Positions 37,345 to 48,240 of a stretch of 64,000 nucleotides of DNA are shown one piece after another. Numbering within the stretch: the first letter of the stretch is position 1; every line of letters starts with the position of its first letter. Below the pieces are notes generated by a model that saw only the letters and a list, made by a program, of their open reading frames with translations, did not search any database and was not told where the DNA came from. The position numbers and the translations under genes were made by a program. Origin of the DNA: Hylemonella sp. (GTDB lineage Bacteria; Pseudomonadota; Gammaproteobacteria; Burkholderiales; Burkholderiaceae_C); the NCBI GenBank assembly GCA_030695415.1, contig JAUYQZ010000046.1, forward strand, positions 62,001 to 126,000. The letters run 5' to 3'.

Positions 37345-37350
37345 ATTGTA
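37345..37350 (-). promoter_or_regulatory. Putative -10 element of ratA
   Basis: TACAAT on the minus strand in AACTTACAATTCCG, about 30 bases upstream of the ratA start. It matches the elements before guaB and rimP. The -35 is weak. Confidence 0.3.
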
Positions 37351-37380
37351 AGTTTGCTGCCCGCCCCCATTTAAGACCCC

Positions 37381-37854
37381 ATGGCCAAAAAACCCGAAAC
37401 GCCCGCCCGCATTGCCGACAACAAGAAGGCCGTCTTCAATTATTTCATCGAGGAACGCTTCGAGGCCGGCATGGTGCTGCAAGGCTGGGAGGTCAAGGCC
37501 GTGCGGGAGGGCAAGGTGCAGCTGACCGACGGCTACGTGGTGATCCGCGACGGCGAGATGTACCTCATCGGCTGCCAGATCAACGCGCTCAAGACCGCCT
37601 CCACCCACATCAACCCCGACACCGTTCGTACCAAAAAGTTGCTGCTGAAGAAGGATGAGATCCGCCGTTTGGTCGGCAAAGTCGAGCAGAAGGGCTACAC
37701 CTTAGTCCCGCTTAACCTGCACTGGAAGAGCAACAAGATCAAGTGCGAGATCGGCCTGGCCAAAGGCAAGGCCGAGCACGACAAGCGCGATACCATCAAA
37801 GACCGCGAAGGCAAGCGCGAGGTGGAGCGCGCCATGAAAAGCCGCAGCCGCTGA
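37381..37854 (+). CDS. smpB: SsrA-binding protein SmpB
   Basis: 157 residues, family-typical length. Key motifs are [30 protein letters not shown] at the N-terminus and the basic C-terminal tail [25 protein letters not shown]. SmpB binds tmRNA and is needed for trans-translation rescue of stalled ribosomes. The ssrA gene itself is not in this window. Divergent from ratA. Confidence 0.97.
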   Translation: MAKKPETPARIADNKKAVFNYFIEERFEAGMVLQGWEVKAVREGKVQLTDGYVVIRDGEMYLIGCQINALKTASTHINPDTVRTKKLLLKKDEIRRLVGKVEQKGYTLVPLNLHWKSNKIKCEIGLAKGKAEHDKRDTIKDREGKREVERAMKSRSR

Positions 37855-37872
37855 GGGTGCCGGCTGCAGCCG

Positions 37873-38988
37873 TCAGTCGAGATCCCGCAGGGGGTGCGCG
37901 TGTGCCGGCCAGGCCGGGGTGAAGAATCCTTCCACCATGTCGGGCGTCACCTCTTCCAGCCGCGGCGGCATCCATTTCGGCGCCCGGTCCTTGTCGATCA
38001 CCAGGGCGCGGATGCCTTCCATGGTGTCGGTTGCCGTCATGTAGCGATCCAGGTGCCGCGTGTTGAAGCATTGACGCACCATATCGCGCTCCATGCGCAA
38101 TTCGTCCGCCAGTGTCATGGTGGCGCCGCGGCGGATCTGCTCCAGCGTGACTTCCAGCATCAGCGGTGAATGCGTGCGCAAGGCCTGGGCAGTGGTTGCA
38201 GCCCACTCGCCCGGTTCTTTTTCCAGTGTCTGCAGAATGTGCAGCACGGTCGCTTGCTTGAAGCAGCGCGCGATCGTGTCCAGCGGCAGTTCCGCGGCGG
38301 GTGCGGCGGTGATGTAGTTCTGCTGCCAGCCCTGAAGGCAGGTGGCATCAAAACCCGCCAGACCGGCCAGCGCATCCCAGGCCTCACCGATGCGCGCCGC
38401 ATCGAAGCAGGCATCGGCCAGTTGCAGCGCCAGCGCATCGCCGGCGCCGATGACTTCGCTGGTCAGGGCCAGCCACTCGCCGCCATGGCGCGGGCAACGC
38501 GCCAGAAACCAGCCACCGCCAACATCGGGGAAGAGTCCGATATTCGTCTCGGGCATGGCCATCTTGGTGCGCGGCGTGACGATGCGCAGCTTCGCCCCTT
38601 GTGAGATGCCCATGCCGCCCCCCATCACCACGCCATCCATGAAGGCGATATAAGGCTTGGGATAGTGGTGGATCAGGTGGTTGAGCGCGTATTCCTCGGT
38701 GAAAAAATCTTCCAGTTCGGCGTCGCCGCGCAGCACGGCCTGGTGGAAGAAGCGAATATCCCCACCGGCGCAGAAGGCGCCAAAAGCGCCCTCCTTGCCC
38801 ATGCCGCGGATCGCCACCGCCTGCACTTGCGGGTCGTCGCGCCAGGCCAGCAGTGCGGCGGCCAGTGCGCGGATCATGGGCAGGGACAAGGCATTGAGCG
38901 CACGCGGGCGGTTCAGCGTGATGCAGCCCAGCTGGCCGCGGACTTCGGTCAGGACCTCGGGACAGGTAAAGGTGATCGTGTGATTCAT
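37873..38988 (-). CDS. 3-Hydroxyisobutyryl-CoA hydrolase-like enoyl-CoA hydratase/isomerase
   Basis: 371 residues, longer than a simple enoyl-CoA hydratase (about 260) and of the 3-hydroxyisobutyryl-CoA hydrolase subgroup size. The oxyanion segments AVAIRGMGKEGAFGAFCAGGD and VMGGGMGIS are present, with the acidic catalytic segment MAMPETNIGLFPDVGGGWFLAR and a C-terminal helical extension. It would hydrolyse 3-hydroxyisobutyryl-CoA in valine breakdown. It overlaps the EamA transporter by four bases (ATGA), so it is transcribed with that gene upstream of it. Confidence 0.88.
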   Translation of the reverse strand: MNHTITFTCPEVLTEVRGQLGCITLNRPRALNALSLPMIRALAAALLAWRDDPQVQAVAIRGMGKEGAFGAFCAGGDIRFFHQAVLRGDAELEDFFTEEYALNHLIHHYPKPYIAFMDGVVMGGGMGISQGAKLRIVTPRTKMAMPETNIGLFPDVGGGWFLARCPRHGGEWLALTSEVIGAGDALALQLADACFDAARIGEAWDALAGLAGFDATCLQGWQQNYITAAPAAELPLDTIARCFKQATVLHILQTLEKEPGEWAATTAQALRTHSPLMLEVTLEQIRRGATMTLADELRMERDMVRQCFNTRHLDRYMTATDTMEGIRALVIDKDRAPKWMPPRLEEVTPDMVEGFFTPAWPAHAHPLRDLD

Positions 38989-39863
38989 CGTTTGTACTTC
39001 CAGGCCATCAGTTCATTGCCCACCAGCGCCAGCAGCACCAGCGCCCCGCCCTGCAGCACGGCCACAGTGGGCTGCTCTCCGGCACCCACCCAGACCAGCA
39101 GGATGCCGAAGATGATTTCAAGTTGAGCCAGCAGCGAGACTTCGGGCGCCTTGAGAACGCGCGCGCAGATCACCAGCAGCGTGCAGGGAATGGCCAGCTG
39201 GACCACGCCCAGCAGGGCCAAGAGGCCGACGTCATGGGCTGTGGCCTGCAAAGGCAAGGCCAGCGGCAGCGTGGCCAAGGCGGAGATCGCACCACCGACC
39301 AGCACCGAAGGCACCAGGTCGACATCCTCCCCCTTGGCGTGGCCATGCTGCACCACGATCCAGTTGATGGCCGCCGTCAGCGGCACGAACAGTGCCACCA
39401 CGATGCCCTGCCAGCTGCCACCCTGGACCTGGCTGCCGAACATCCACAGCATTCCCAGACCGGCCAGCGCGATGGCGGCCCAGGTGAACCAAGCGATGCG
39501 CTGGCGCAGGAAGACCCAGGCCAGCAGCGCGGTGAACAGGGGATTGAGGGACGAGATCACCAGCACCCCGGCGACGCTGGTCATGGTCAGGGCCAGCATG
39601 AAAGAGGTGAACATACCGCCCCAGCACAGGCACGACCACCAGAGTGCGGGCGGCGCGGTGCGCAACTGGCGCCAGACCACGCCTGGGCCATGCCACAGCG
39701 GCAGGACCAGCAGCAGCGTCAGCGCCGTGAAGAGGCTCCGCCAGAAGGTGACTTCAAAGCTGCGCGCCGCTTCCAGCTGGCGGGTCACGACCCCGGCGAT
39801 CGACCACATCAGGGTTACCGCCACCATAAGCCAGATGGCACGCCGGTGCGTGAGCTTCATCAC
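38985..39863 (-). CDS. EamA/DMT family transporter
   Basis: 292 residues with about ten hydrophobic segments and two EamA repeats (MVAVTLMWSIAGVVTRQLEAA early, NWIVVQ and a second repeat late). Members export amino acids, metabolites or drugs across the inner membrane; the substrate here is unknown. It lies between typA and the acyl-CoA hydrolase gene on the same strand, with ATGA overlap with the latter. Confidence 0.88.
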   Translation of the reverse strand: MMKLTHRRAIWLMVAVTLMWSIAGVVTRQLEAARSFEVTFWRSLFTALTLLLVLPLWHGPGVVWRQLRTAPPALWWSCLCWGGMFTSFMLALTMTSVAGVLVISSLNPLFTALLAWVFLRQRIAWFTWAAIALAGLGMLWMFGSQVQGGSWQGIVVALFVPLTAAINWIVVQHGHAKGEDVDLVPSVLVGGAISALATLPLALPLQATAHDVGLLALLGVVQLAIPCTLLVICARVLKAPEVSLLAQLEIIFGILLVWVGAGEQPTVAVLQGGALVLLALVGNELMAWKYKR

Positions 39864-39883
39864 CCCTCAGACCGACTCGAGCC

Positions 39884-41713
39884 TCAGAGGCTCTTGCCGA
39901 AGCGCTTGCGCTCGTTCTCGGTCAGGTAACGCTTGCGCAGACGGATGGACTTGGGTGTGATCTCGACCAGTTCGTCGTCCTCGATGAACTCCACGCCGTA
40001 CTCCAGCGTGCAATCGATCGGGGGCGTGACCTTGATCGCATCTTCCTTGCCGCTGACACGGAAGTTGGTCAGCTGCTTGGTGCGCGTGGCGTTGACCACG
40101 AGGTCGTTGTCGCGGTTGTGGATGCCGACGATCATGCCTTCGTACACCGGGTCGTTCGCCTTGACGAACATGCGACCGCGGTCATCGAGCTTGCCCAGGG
40201 CGTAGGTGAAGATTTCACCGGCGTCCATGGAGATCAGCACGCCGTTCTTGCGGCCGCCGATCTCGCCCTTGTGCGGCTCGTAGCCGTCGAAGATGTTGGA
40301 GATCAGGCCGCTGCCGCGGGTCAGGTTGAGAAATTCGTTGGTGAAACCGATCAGCCCGCGCGCCGGAATGCGGTATTCCAGACGGACGCGGCCACGGCCG
40401 TCCGGCTCCATGTTCACCAGCTCGCCCTTGCGCTCGCCCAGGGCCTGCATCACGCCGCCCTGGTGCTGCTCTTCGATATCGGCGGTGACCATCTCGATCG
40501 GCTCGCACTTCTCGCCCTTGATCTCCTTGAACATCACGCGCGGCTTCGACACCGCCAGCTCGTAACCTTCGCGGCGCATGTTCTCCAGCAGGATGGTCAG
40601 GTGCAGTTCGCCACGGCCCATCACTTCAAAAATACCCTCCTCAGCTGTTTCCTTGACGCGCAGGGCCACGTTGTGCTGCAGCTCTTTCTGCAGTCGGTCC
40701 CAGATCTGGCGGCTGGTCACGAACTTGCCTTCACGGCCGGCCAGCGGGCTGGTGTTGACGCAGAAGTTCATGGTCAGGGTCGGTTCGTCGACCTTGAGCA
40801 TGGGCAGCGGGGCCGGCTTGGCCGGATCGGTGATGGTCACGCCGATGCCGATTTCATCAATTCCGTTGATCAGCACGATTTCTCCCGGACCGGCTTCCGT
40901 GGCCTGCACGCGCTCCAGGCCCTGGAAGGTCAGCACCTGGTTGATACGGCCCTTGACGGACTTGCCGTCCGGTCCTTCCATCACCAGCACGTCCATCATG
41001 GGCTTGATCGTGCCCTGGCTGATGCGGCCCACGCCGATGCGGCCGACGAAAGTCGAGAAGTCGAGCGCAGAAATCTGCAGCTGCAGCGGCGCGGCCGGAT
41101 CGCCCGTCTGGGCGGGCACATGCTTGAGCACGGTCTCGAACAGGGCCGACATGTCGGGGCCCCACTGTTCACCCGGCGCGCCCTCTTTCAACGAGGACCA
41201 GCCGTTGATACCGGAGGCGTAGACCACCGGGAAATCGAGCTGCTCGTCATTGGCGCCTAGCTTGTCGAACAGGTCGAAGGCGGCATTGACCACCTTGTCG
41301 GGGTTGGCGCCCGGCTTGTCCACCTTGTTAACCACCACGATGGGCTTGAGCCCCAGGGCCAGCGCCTTCTTGGTCACGAAACGCGTCTGCGGCATCGGGC
41401 CTTCCTGCGCGTCGATCAGCAGCACCACACCGTCCACCATGCTCAGTGCGCGCTCCACCTCACCGCCGAAGTCGGCGTGGCCGGGGGTGTCGACGATATT
41501 GATGTGCGTGCCTTGCCAGGTCACGGCGCAGTTCTTGGCCAGGATGGTGATGCCACGCTCTTTTTCGATGGCGTTGTTGTCCATCACGGTGTCGACCACC
41601 TTCTCGTGTTCGGCAAAGGTGCCGGACTGGCGCAGCAGCTGGTCCACCATGGTGGTTTTGCCATGGTCCACGTGGGCGATGATGGCGATGTTGCGAATCT
41701 GTTTATGGCTCAT
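39884..41713 (-). CDS. typA: Translational GTPase TypA/BipA
   Basis: 609 residues. G1 [16 protein letters not shown]3 [16 protein letters not shown] and G4 NKVDKPGA identify a translational GTPase; the C-terminal domains and length match TypA/BipA. It binds the ribosome near EF-G and is needed for stress adaptation and ribosome assembly. It ends the rimP-nusA-infB-rbfA-truB-typA run and overlaps truB by four bases. Confidence 0.97.
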   Translation of the reverse strand: MSHKQIRNIAIIAHVDHGKTTMVDQLLRQSGTFAEHEKVVDTVMDNNAIEKERGITILAKNCAVTWQGTHINIVDTPGHADFGGEVERALSMVDGVVLLIDAQEGPMPQTRFVTKKALALGLKPIVVVNKVDKPGANPDKVVNAAFDLFDKLGANDEQLDFPVVYASGINGWSSLKEGAPGEQWGPDMSALFETVLKHVPAQTGDPAAPLQLQISALDFSTFVGRIGVGRISQGTIKPMMDVLVMEGPDGKSVKGRINQVLTFQGLERVQATEAGPGEIVLINGIDEIGIGVTITDPAKPAPLPMLKVDEPTLTMNFCVNTSPLAGREGKFVTSRQIWDRLQKELQHNVALRVKETAEEGIFEVMGRGELHLTILLENMRREGYELAVSKPRVMFKEIKGEKCEPIEMVTADIEEQHQGGVMQALGERKGELVNMEPDGRGRVRLEYRIPARGLIGFTNEFLNLTRGSGLISNIFDGYEPHKGEIGGRKNGVLISMDAGEIFTYALGKLDDRGRMFVKANDPVYEGMIVGIHNRDNDLVVNATRTKQLTNFRVSGKEDAIKVTPPIDCTLEYGVEFIEDDELVEITPKSIRLRKRYLTENERKRFGKSL

Positions 41714-42666
41714 GCTTGGCTTTCCAGGATTTGTTGGATTTCGATCGGGCTCAACAGACGCCCGGGTATGAGTTCACCTGCCTTGACATGGGCGGTGCCC
41801 AGCAGGGTATGGGGTTGGTCGCCGTAAACGGCCACCAGGTGGGTATCCGGCCAGCCGCCGCGTCGGCGCAGACCGCTGAGGAAACGCCCCGCATTCTCGG
41901 GGTCCAGGGTGACGGCGGTGTGACCGTCCAGCAGCGCATCAACCGGTTTGAGCTGCACGGGGCGCTGCGCCTCGTCCATGCTCTCCAGCCCTTCCAGGGT
42001 CACGCACTGGGTCTGGTCGAAGGAGCCGGTGGCAATGCGCCGCAGTGCCACCAGATGGCCCCCGCAGCCCAGGGCCTCGCCGATGTCTTCGCCCAGGGTC
42101 CGGATGTAGGTGCCCTTGCTGCACTTCACGTGCAGGCGCAGGCAGGGCGCGTCGCCCTGCAGTTGCGCTTCCAGCAACTCCAGCTCGTGGATCACCACGT
42201 CACGCGGTTCACGCTCCACCGTCTCGCCCTCGCGGGCATATTCGTACAAGGCCTTGCCGTCCTTCTTGAGTGCGCTGTACATGGGCGGCACCTGGCGGAT
42301 CGGCCCCATGAACTGGTCCAGCACCTCGACCACCTGTCCCAGCGTGCAATTCACGGGTCGGGTGGCGATGACCTCGCCCTCGGCATCGGCCGTGCTGGTC
42401 CGCACGCCCAATCGCACCGTGGTCTCGTAGGTCTTGTCGGCATCCAGGTGCAACTGGCTGAACTTGGTGGCCGCGCCAAAGCAGATCGGCAGCACGCCAG
42501 TGGCCAGCGGGTCGAGCGTACCGGTGTGGCCGGCCTTCTCGGCACGCAAGAGCCACTTGGCTTTCTGCAAGGCATTGTTGCTCGAGATTCCGAGCGGTTT
42601 GTCCAGCAAGAGCACCCCATGCACAGGGCGCCGTTGCACCCTGGTGCGTGGCGCTGGCATGGTCAA
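41710..42666 (-). CDS. truB: tRNA pseudouridine(55) synthase TruB
   Basis: 318 residues. The catalytic motif [15 protein letters not shown] carries the conserved Asp, preceded by [12 protein letters not shown]. It forms pseudouridine 55 in the T-loop of tRNAs. It overlaps both neighbours by four bases (ATGA), so rbfA, truB and typA are probably translationally coupled. The C-terminal part includes a PUA-like region. Confidence 0.97.
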   Translation of the reverse strand: MTMPAPRTRVQRRPVHGVLLLDKPLGISSNNALQKAKWLLRAEKAGHTGTLDPLATGVLPICFGAATKFSQLHLDADKTYETTVRLGVRTSTADAEGEVIATRPVNCTLGQVVEVLDQFMGPIRQVPPMYSALKKDGKALYEYAREGETVEREPRDVVIHELELLEAQLQGDAPCLRLHVKCSKGTYIRTLGEDIGEALGCGGHLVALRRIATGSFDQTQCVTLEGLESMDEAQRPVQLKPVDALLDGHTAVTLDPENAGRFLSGLRRRGGWPDTHLVAVYGDQPHTLLGTAHVKAGELIPGRLLSPIEIQQILESQA

Positions 42667-43037
42667 CCCTCGTCTTTGGAACGCGATGCGACAGCCTGCG
42701 CTATCAGCGCATTCATGTCGGCGGCTCGTTCGGTCGTGCGATCGAACAGGAAGTGCAAGGTCGGCACGGTGTGGATGTGCAGGCGTTTGAACAGGCCGTT
42801 GCGAAGGAAGCCGGCTGCCTGGTTCAGTGCATCCTGCGTTTCCTGCGGGTCACCCACCAGCACGCTGAAATACACCTTGGCGTGGGCGTAGTCGGGTGTG
42901 ACCTCGACGCTTTGCAGCGTCACGATGCCCACGCGCGGGTCTTTCAACTCGCGCGCGATCAGCTCCGTCAGATCACGCTGGATCTGATCTGCGACCTTGA
43001 AGCCGCGGTTCGGAGTGGATGATTTCTTGGCCGGCAT
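42663..43037 (-). CDS. rbfA: 30S ribosome-binding factor A
   Basis: 124 residues with the KH-like core [47 protein letters not shown] and the C-terminal [13 protein letters not shown]. RbfA binds 30S and assists 16S rRNA 5' end maturation, including cold-shock growth. It starts three bases after infB and overlaps truB by four bases. Confidence 0.96.
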   Translation of the reverse strand: MPAKKSSTPNRGFKVADQIQRDLTELIARELKDPRVGIVTLQSVEVTPDYAHAKVYFSVLVGDPQETQDALNQAAGFLRNGLFKRLHIHTVPTLHFLFDRTTERAADMNALIAQAVASRSKDEG

Positions 43038-43040
43038 GGT

Positions 43041-45902
43041 TTACAGCGTACGGGCGATCTCTTTCACCTCGAAGAACTCCAACTGATCGTTTTCCTTGAT
43101 GTCGTTGTAGTTCTTGAGCTTGATACCGCACTCGAAGCCTTCCTTGACCTCGCGCACGTCGTCCTTCATGCGCTTGAGGGAGTCCAGCTCGCCGGTATAG
43201 ATGACCACGTTGTCGCGCAGCAGGCGGAAATGCGCGCTGCGGGTGACGTAGCCGGCGGTGACCATACAGCCCGCCACCGTGCCGATCTTGGTAGCCACGA
43301 ACACGGTCCGGATCTCGGCCATGCCGATGACCTCTTCGCGCTTCTCCGGAGCCAGCATCCCCGACATCGCGGCCTTCAACTCATCGACGGCGTCGTAAAT
43401 GATGTTGTAGTAGCGGATCTCGACGTCGTTGCCTTCGGCCAGCTTGCGCGCCCCGGCGTCAGCCCGGGTGTTGAAGCCGATGATGATGGCCTTGGAGGCG
43501 ATCGCCAGGTTGACGTCGGACTCGCTGATGCCACCGACGGCGGCATACACGAGCTGCACCTTGACCTCTTCAGTCGAGAGCTTGAGCAGCGAAGCGGCCA
43601 GCGCCTCCTGCGAACCCTGCACGTCGGCCTTGACGATGATCGGCACCATCTTGACTGCGCCGGCGGAGATGTCGGTGAACATGTTCTCCAGCTTGGCCGC
43701 CTGCTGCTTGGCCAGCTTGGTGTTGCGGAACTTGCCAGCGCGGTAGGTGGCGATCTCACGGGCACGGCGCTCATCGGACAGCACCATGAACTCGTCGCCC
43801 GCCTGCGGCACCTCGGTCAGGCCCTGGATTTCCACCGGGATGGACGGCCCGGCCGACTTGATCGGCTTGCCGTTCTCGTCCAGCATGGCGCGCACGCGGC
43901 CATAGGTCTGGCCAGCCAGCACCACGTCGCCGGCCTTGAGCGTGCCGGATTGCACCAGCACGGTGGCCACCGGGCCGCGGCCCTTGTCGAGCTTGGCCTC
44001 GATGACCAGGCCCTTGGCCATGGCGTCGATCGGGGCCTTGAGCTCCAGCACCTCGGCCTGCAGCAGCACCTGCTCCAGCAGGGCATCGATGCCCTGGCCG
44101 GTCTTGGCCGACACGGCCACGAAGGGCGACTCGCCGCCGAACTCCTCCGGCACCACCTCTTCAACCACCAGTTCCTGCTTCACGCGGTCCGGGTTGGCAT
44201 CGGGTTTGTCGATCTTGTTGATGGCCACGACGATGGGAACGCCCGCCGCCTTGGCGTGCTTGATGGCTTCCCGCGTCTGCGGCATGACGCCGTCGTCGGC
44301 GGCCACCACCAGGATCACGATGTCGGTCGCCTGGGCGCCACGGGCACGCATGGCCGTGAAGGCTTCGTGACCCGGGGTGTCAAGGAAGGACACCATGCCG
44401 CGCGGCGTTTCCACGTGGTAGGCGCCAATGTGTTGCGTGATGCCACCGGCTTCACCGGCGGCCACCTTGGCGCGGCGGATGTAATCCAGCAGCGAGGTCT
44501 TGCCGTGGTCGACGTGGCCCATCACGGTCACAACCGGGGCGCGTGGCAGCGACTCACCGTGCTGTTCCGACACCTCGTCTTCCGTGAAGGCTTCCGGGTC
44601 GTCCAGAGCGGCCACGATGGCCTTGTGGCCCATTTCCTCGACCACGATCATGGCCGTGTCCTGGTCCAGGGGCTGGTTGATGGTGACCATCTGGCCCAGC
44701 TTCATCAGGTGCTTGATCACCTCCGAGGCCTTGACGGCCATCTTGTGCGCCAGCTCGGCCACGGTGATCGTCTCGGGAACGTGCACCTCGACGATGCGGG
44801 CCTCAGCCGGTGCGGCCTGGGCATGCTGATCATCGCGGTCGTGACCCCGCTTGCCACGCGGGCCACCACGCCAGCTGCTGCGGCCGACGCCGCCACTGGT
44901 GTCGCCACGGGTGGGAATGGCCTTCTTCTTGGCCGGATCGCCCGCCCAGCTGCTGGAGAGCTTGGCCGACTTGACTTCCTTGCCGGCGCCCGCGGGCGCA
45001 GCGGCACCGGTACCTGCCGGCCTTGCCGGCTTGGCGGCCATCGTGCCGGCAGCCGGCTTGTGCAGCGTGCCCTTGATGGCAGCTTTCGGCTCTTCCTTCT
45101 TGGGCGGCGGGGGCGGCGGCGGCGCCTTCTTGGCCGGCGTCGACATCATGGACCGGATCGCAGCGGCCTCCGCCTCGGCCTTGCGGCGGCGGTCATTGAG
45201 GTCAAGCGCACGCGCGGCTTCCTCGTCGGCACGGGCCTTGGATTCAGCGGCCGCCTTTTCGCGCAATTCAGCCTGCGCTGCAGCACGCGCTGCAGCAGCA
45301 TCCGCAGCTTCGGCCGTGGCCTCCGCCTTGCTGGTCGATGCCTGGACCTTTTTCTCGTCCTCCGTCGCCGCGTAGCTAGCCGCACGTTCCTCGGCTTCAC
45401 GCTCGCGCTTTTCGCTCTCTTCGCGCTGTCGACGCTTCTCTGCCAGATCTTCTTCCTGACGGCGGATCAGTTCAGCCTGACGGCGAGCCTCTTCCTCGCG
45501 CCGCATGAGTTCGGCATTGTCAACCGCTGGGGCCGCCTGGCTGGCCACCGGCGCCTCTTCAACCGCCTCGGCGGCACCCCCCTCGACCACATCGCTGCCG
45601 TCATCGCGACGGATGAAAGTGCGCTTCTTGCGGACTTCGACCTGGATGGTGCGGGCCTTGCCGCTGGCATCGGCCTGCTTGATCTCGGTGGTCGACTTCT
45701 TGGTCAGGGTGATCTTCTTGCGCTCGGCCGTGGCCGTGCCATGGCTGGCCTGCAGGAAACCCAGCAGGCGCTGCTTGTCGGCATCGGTCAGGGTGTCGGC
45801 GGCGGAAGCCTTGGGCACGCCGGCGGACTTGAGCTGCTCAAGCAGGGTATCGGTTGACTTCTTGAGTTCGCTGGCAAACTCGGCGACGGTCGTACTGGAC
45901 AT
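43041..45902 (-). CDS. infB: Translation initiation factor IF-2
   Basis: 953 residues from ATG at 45902 ([16 protein letters not shown]). The N-terminal IF2 domain is followed by a long low-complexity region rich in Ala, Glu, Lys and Arg (about 120-290) and a Pro-rich [14 protein letters not shown] stretch. The GTPase domain has [23 protein letters not shown] and NKIDKP, and the C-terminal domains for initiator tRNA follow. It places fMet-tRNA on the 30S subunit. It is downstream of nusA and upstream of rbfA. Confidence 0.97.
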   Translation of the reverse strand: MSSTTVAEFASELKKSTDTLLEQLKSAGVPKASAADTLTDADKQRLLGFLQASHGTATAERKKITLTKKSTTEIKQADASGKARTIQVEVRKKRTFIRRDDGSDVVEGGAAEAVEEAPVASQAAPAVDNAELMRREEEARRQAELIRRQEEDLAEKRRQREESEKREREAEERAASYAATEDEKKVQASTSKAEATAEAADAAAARAAAQAELREKAAAESKARADEEAARALDLNDRRRKAEAEAAAIRSMMSTPAKKAPPPPPPPKKEEPKAAIKGTLHKPAAGTMAAKPARPAGTGAAAPAGAGKEVKSAKLSSSWAGDPAKKKAIPTRGDTSGGVGRSSWRGGPRGKRGHDRDDQHAQAAPAEARIVEVHVPETITVAELAHKMAVKASEVIKHLMKLGQMVTINQPLDQDTAMIVVEEMGHKAIVAALDDPEAFTEDEVSEQHGESLPRAPVVTVMGHVDHGKTSLLDYIRRAKVAAGEAGGITQHIGAYHVETPRGMVSFLDTPGHEAFTAMRARGAQATDIVILVVAADDGVMPQTREAIKHAKAAGVPIVVAINKIDKPDANPDRVKQELVVEEVVPEEFGGESPFVAVSAKTGQGIDALLEQVLLQAEVLELKAPIDAMAKGLVIEAKLDKGRGPVATVLVQSGTLKAGDVVLAGQTYGRVRAMLDENGKPIKSAGPSIPVEIQGLTEVPQAGDEFMVLSDERRAREIATYRAGKFRNTKLAKQQAAKLENMFTDISAGAVKMVPIIVKADVQGSQEALAASLLKLSTEEVKVQLVYAAVGGISESDVNLAIASKAIIIGFNTRADAGARKLAEGNDVEIRYYNIIYDAVDELKAAMSGMLAPEKREEVIGMAEIRTVFVATKIGTVAGCMVTAGYVTRSAHFRLLRDNVVIYTGELDSLKRMKDDVREVKEGFECGIKLKNYNDIKENDQLEFFEVKEIARTL

Positions 45903-45974
45903 TTGTAATGGGGCCTTTAGCTGGGGCATGACCCGCCCGGCGGGCAAGGGTCAGCCTTAACTGAACTTATTTTT

Positions 45975-47480
45975 TCATGACGATGACTCTTGAGCAGCGG
46001 CTTCATTGGTGAACCAATGTTCGCGCGCCTTCATGATCAGGGCTTTGGCCTCGTCCTCGGACTGGCCGGTGATCTCGGTGAGCTCGTCGACCGCGAGGTC
46101 GGCCAGGTCATCCAGCGTATGCACGCCGCCATCGGCGAGCTTGGCGATCAGCTCGGGCGTGAGGCCTTCGAGGTCGCGCAGGTCCTGCGACACCTCCTCG
46201 ACGCTCTCTTCGCGCGCGATCTCCATGGTCAGCAGGGCATCCTTGGCGCGGGTACGCAGCTCGTTGACGGTGTCTTCGTCGAAGGACTCGATCTCCAGCA
46301 TCTCCTGCAGCGGCACGTAGGCCACCTCTTCCAGGCTGGTGAAGCCTTCGGCGATCAGGATGTCGGCGATCTCCTCGTCCACATCGAGCTTGGCCATGAA
46401 CAAGGAGCGCAGCGAACCGGTCTCGGTGGCCTGCTTCTCGGCCGATTCGGCCGCGTCCATGATGTTGATCTTCCAGCCGGTCAGGTCGGACGCCAGGCGC
46501 ACGTTCTGGCCGCCGCGGCCGATGGCGATGGCCAGGTTTTCCTCGTCCACCACCACGTCCATCGCGTGCTTTTCCTCGTCCACCACGATGGACTGCACAT
46601 TGGCCGGGGCCAGCGCGCCGATCACGAACTGGGCCGGATCCTCGCTCCACAGAACGATGTCCACGCGCTCGCCAGCGAGCTCGTTGGTCACGGCGTTGAC
46701 GCGGGTGCCGCGCACGCCGACGCAGGTGCCGATGGGGTCGACGCGCTTGTCGTGCGAGAGCACGGCGATCTTGGCGCGCGAGCCAGAGTCACGGGCGCAG
46801 GACTTGATCTCCAGCAGGCCCTGTTCGATCTCGGGCACTTCCTGGCGGAACAGCTCGATCATGAACTCGGGGGCCGAGCGCGACAGGATGATGGGGGCGC
46901 CGCGCAGCGTCAGGTCCACATCCATGATCATGGCGCGCACACGGTCGCCGGTGCGCAGGTTTTCCTTGGGGATCATCTCGCCGCGGCGCAGCCGGCCTTC
47001 GACCCGGCCGGACTCGACAATGATGTCGCCTTTGTCCATGCGTTTGACGGTGCCGACGAAGATCTTCTCGCCGCGCGACATGAAGTCGTTGAGCAGCATC
47101 TCGCGTTCGGCATCACGAATCTTCTGCAGGATGACCTGCTTGGCAGCCATGGCGCCGATGCGACCGATGGGCAGCGACTCGACGGCTTCCTCGATGTACT
47201 CGTCCACCTCGATGTCGGAGATCTGTTCCTTGGCTTCGAACAGCAGGATTTCCTGGTCGGGCAGCTGCAGGCCGGCCTCGTCGGGAACCACGTGCCAGCG
47301 ACGGAACGTCTCGTAGACGCCGCTATCCCGGTCGATCGCCACGCGGATGTCCACGTCGCCCTCGTAAAGCTTCTTGGTCGCTTGCGCCAGCGCAGATTCC
47401 ACCGCGCCAAACACCACGTCGCGCTCGACGTTCTTTTCGCGTGAAATGGCTTCCACCAGCATCAACAGTTCGCGATTCAT
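45975..47480 (-). CDS. nusA: Transcription termination/antitermination protein NusA
   Basis: 501 residues from ATG at 47480 ([18 protein letters not shown]). Domains in order are NusA N-terminal, S1, KH1, KH2 and C-terminal acidic repeats containing helix-hairpin-helix-like [23 protein letters not shown]. It controls RNA polymerase pausing and termination and is part of the antitermination complex. GGAGG lies about ten bases before ATG. Between rimP and infB, as in most proteobacteria. Confidence 0.98.
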   Translation of the reverse strand: MNRELLMLVEAISREKNVERDVVFGAVESALAQATKKLYEGDVDIRVAIDRDSGVYETFRRWHVVPDEAGLQLPDQEILLFEAKEQISDIEVDEYIEEAVESLPIGRIGAMAAKQVILQKIRDAEREMLLNDFMSRGEKIFVGTVKRMDKGDIIVESGRVEGRLRRGEMIPKENLRTGDRVRAMIMDVDLTLRGAPIILSRSAPEFMIELFRQEVPEIEQGLLEIKSCARDSGSRAKIAVLSHDKRVDPIGTCVGVRGTRVNAVTNELAGERVDIVLWSEDPAQFVIGALAPANVQSIVVDEEKHAMDVVVDEENLAIAIGRGGQNVRLASDLTGWKINIMDAAESAEKQATETGSLRSLFMAKLDVDEEIADILIAEGFTSLEEVAYVPLQEMLEIESFDEDTVNELRTRAKDALLTMEIAREESVEEVSQDLRDLEGLTPELIAKLADGGVHTLDDLADLAVDELTEITGQSEDEAKALIMKAREHWFTNEAAAQESSS

Positions 47481-47500
47481 GCCTCTAACCTCCAAAACCC

Positions 47501-48088
47501 TCAAAGACCCGTGGCCCCAGCTTGCGTGTCGCTGCGGCCCTTGAAACTCACGATCGGCGCCAGACGCGCCTCGCGCAATTCGTCGAGCGTGAAACCCAGC
47601 GCCTGCAACGGCGGGGGCTCACGCTTCTTGCTCACCTTCTGACCGGGCTTGGGTTCCGGCGCATCGCTCCAGACGATCTGCCAACCCATGCTCCCGTCGG
47701 CGGCACTCACGCGTTCGAGCGTGCCGCGAAACTTCTTGCGGTTGGCGCTGACCTGCCCTGCCGCTGCCGCACCCATCGGCGCCTTGAGCGTGATGTCGAC
47801 CACCTGGCCGACAAAGCGCTCGAAATCCTTCTCATGACGCAGCGGGCGGTCGATACCCGGCGAGGACACCTCAAGCCGCTTGTACTCGATACCATCGACT
47901 TCCAGCGCATACTGCAGCTGGCGCGTGACCTTCTCGCAGTCCTCGACGTTGACGAAACGCTCGCCGACCTGGGGGTCCCAGGGCAGGTCGATCGTCACGC
48001 GCAGCAAACCACCGGCGGAGCGGTCGATTTCCACCAGGTCGTAACCGAAACCGGTCACGGTTTGCTCCACGATCTGCTGCAGTGTCAA
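47501..48088 (-). CDS. rimP: Ribosome maturation factor RimP
   Basis: 195 residues from a TTG at 48088, which gives [27 protein letters not shown], matching the normal N-terminus of beta-proteobacterial RimP. AGGGAAG lies about ten bases upstream. RimP assists 30S assembly. It opens the rimP-nusA-infB operon. A 13-codon reading frame upstream (48126-48085) ends by overlapping this TTG, which may reduce or couple initiation; an intrinsic terminator lies just before it. Later residues include [10 protein letters not shown] typical of the family. Confidence 0.93.
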   Translation of the reverse strand: MTLQQIVEQTVTGFGYDLVEIDRSAGGLLRVTIDLPWDPQVGERFVNVEDCEKVTRQLQYALEVDGIEYKRLEVSSPGIDRPLRHEKDFERFVGQVVDITLKAPMGAAAAGQVSANRKKFRGTLERVSAADGSMGWQIVWSDAPEPKPGQKVSKKREPPPLQALGFTLDELREARLAPIVSFKGRSDTQAGATGL

Positions 48089-48126
48089 CGTTGTTCTTCC
48101 CTGGCCATCAAAAAGCGTTCGACCAT

Positions 48127-48153
48127 AAAAAAAGGGCGGTTGGTAATCCGCCC
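48127..48153 (-). terminator. Intrinsic terminator or attenuator in the rimP leader
   Basis: On the minus strand GGGCGG (from 48153) and CCGCCC (to 48134) pair around an eight-base loop and are followed immediately by seven T residues (48133-48127). It lies between a putative rimP promoter and the rimP start, 38 bases upstream of the start. It could end read-through from the yej operon or attenuate rimP-nusA-infB transcription. Confidence 0.75.
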
Positions 48154-48173
48154 GATTGGTCGAGAATTGCCGC

Positions 48174-48179
48174 ATTGTA
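48174..48179 (-). promoter_or_regulatory. Putative -10 element upstream of rimP
   Basis: TACAAT on the minus strand, about 20 bases before the hairpin. No good -35 is present at 17 bases. If real, transcripts would begin near 48167 and pass through the terminator before reaching rimP. Confidence 0.4.
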
Positions 48180-48240
48180 CTCGAAAAGCGGGATTAGACC
48201 CTTGATTTTCAAGGAAATTTGCCCCTGGCCGGGGCCCCGT

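Noticed and set aside
43230-45857. 875-residue plus-strand open frame opposite infB
   Set aside because: Produced by the high GC content; composition is His/Gly-rich and the infB frame shows a complete IF-2.
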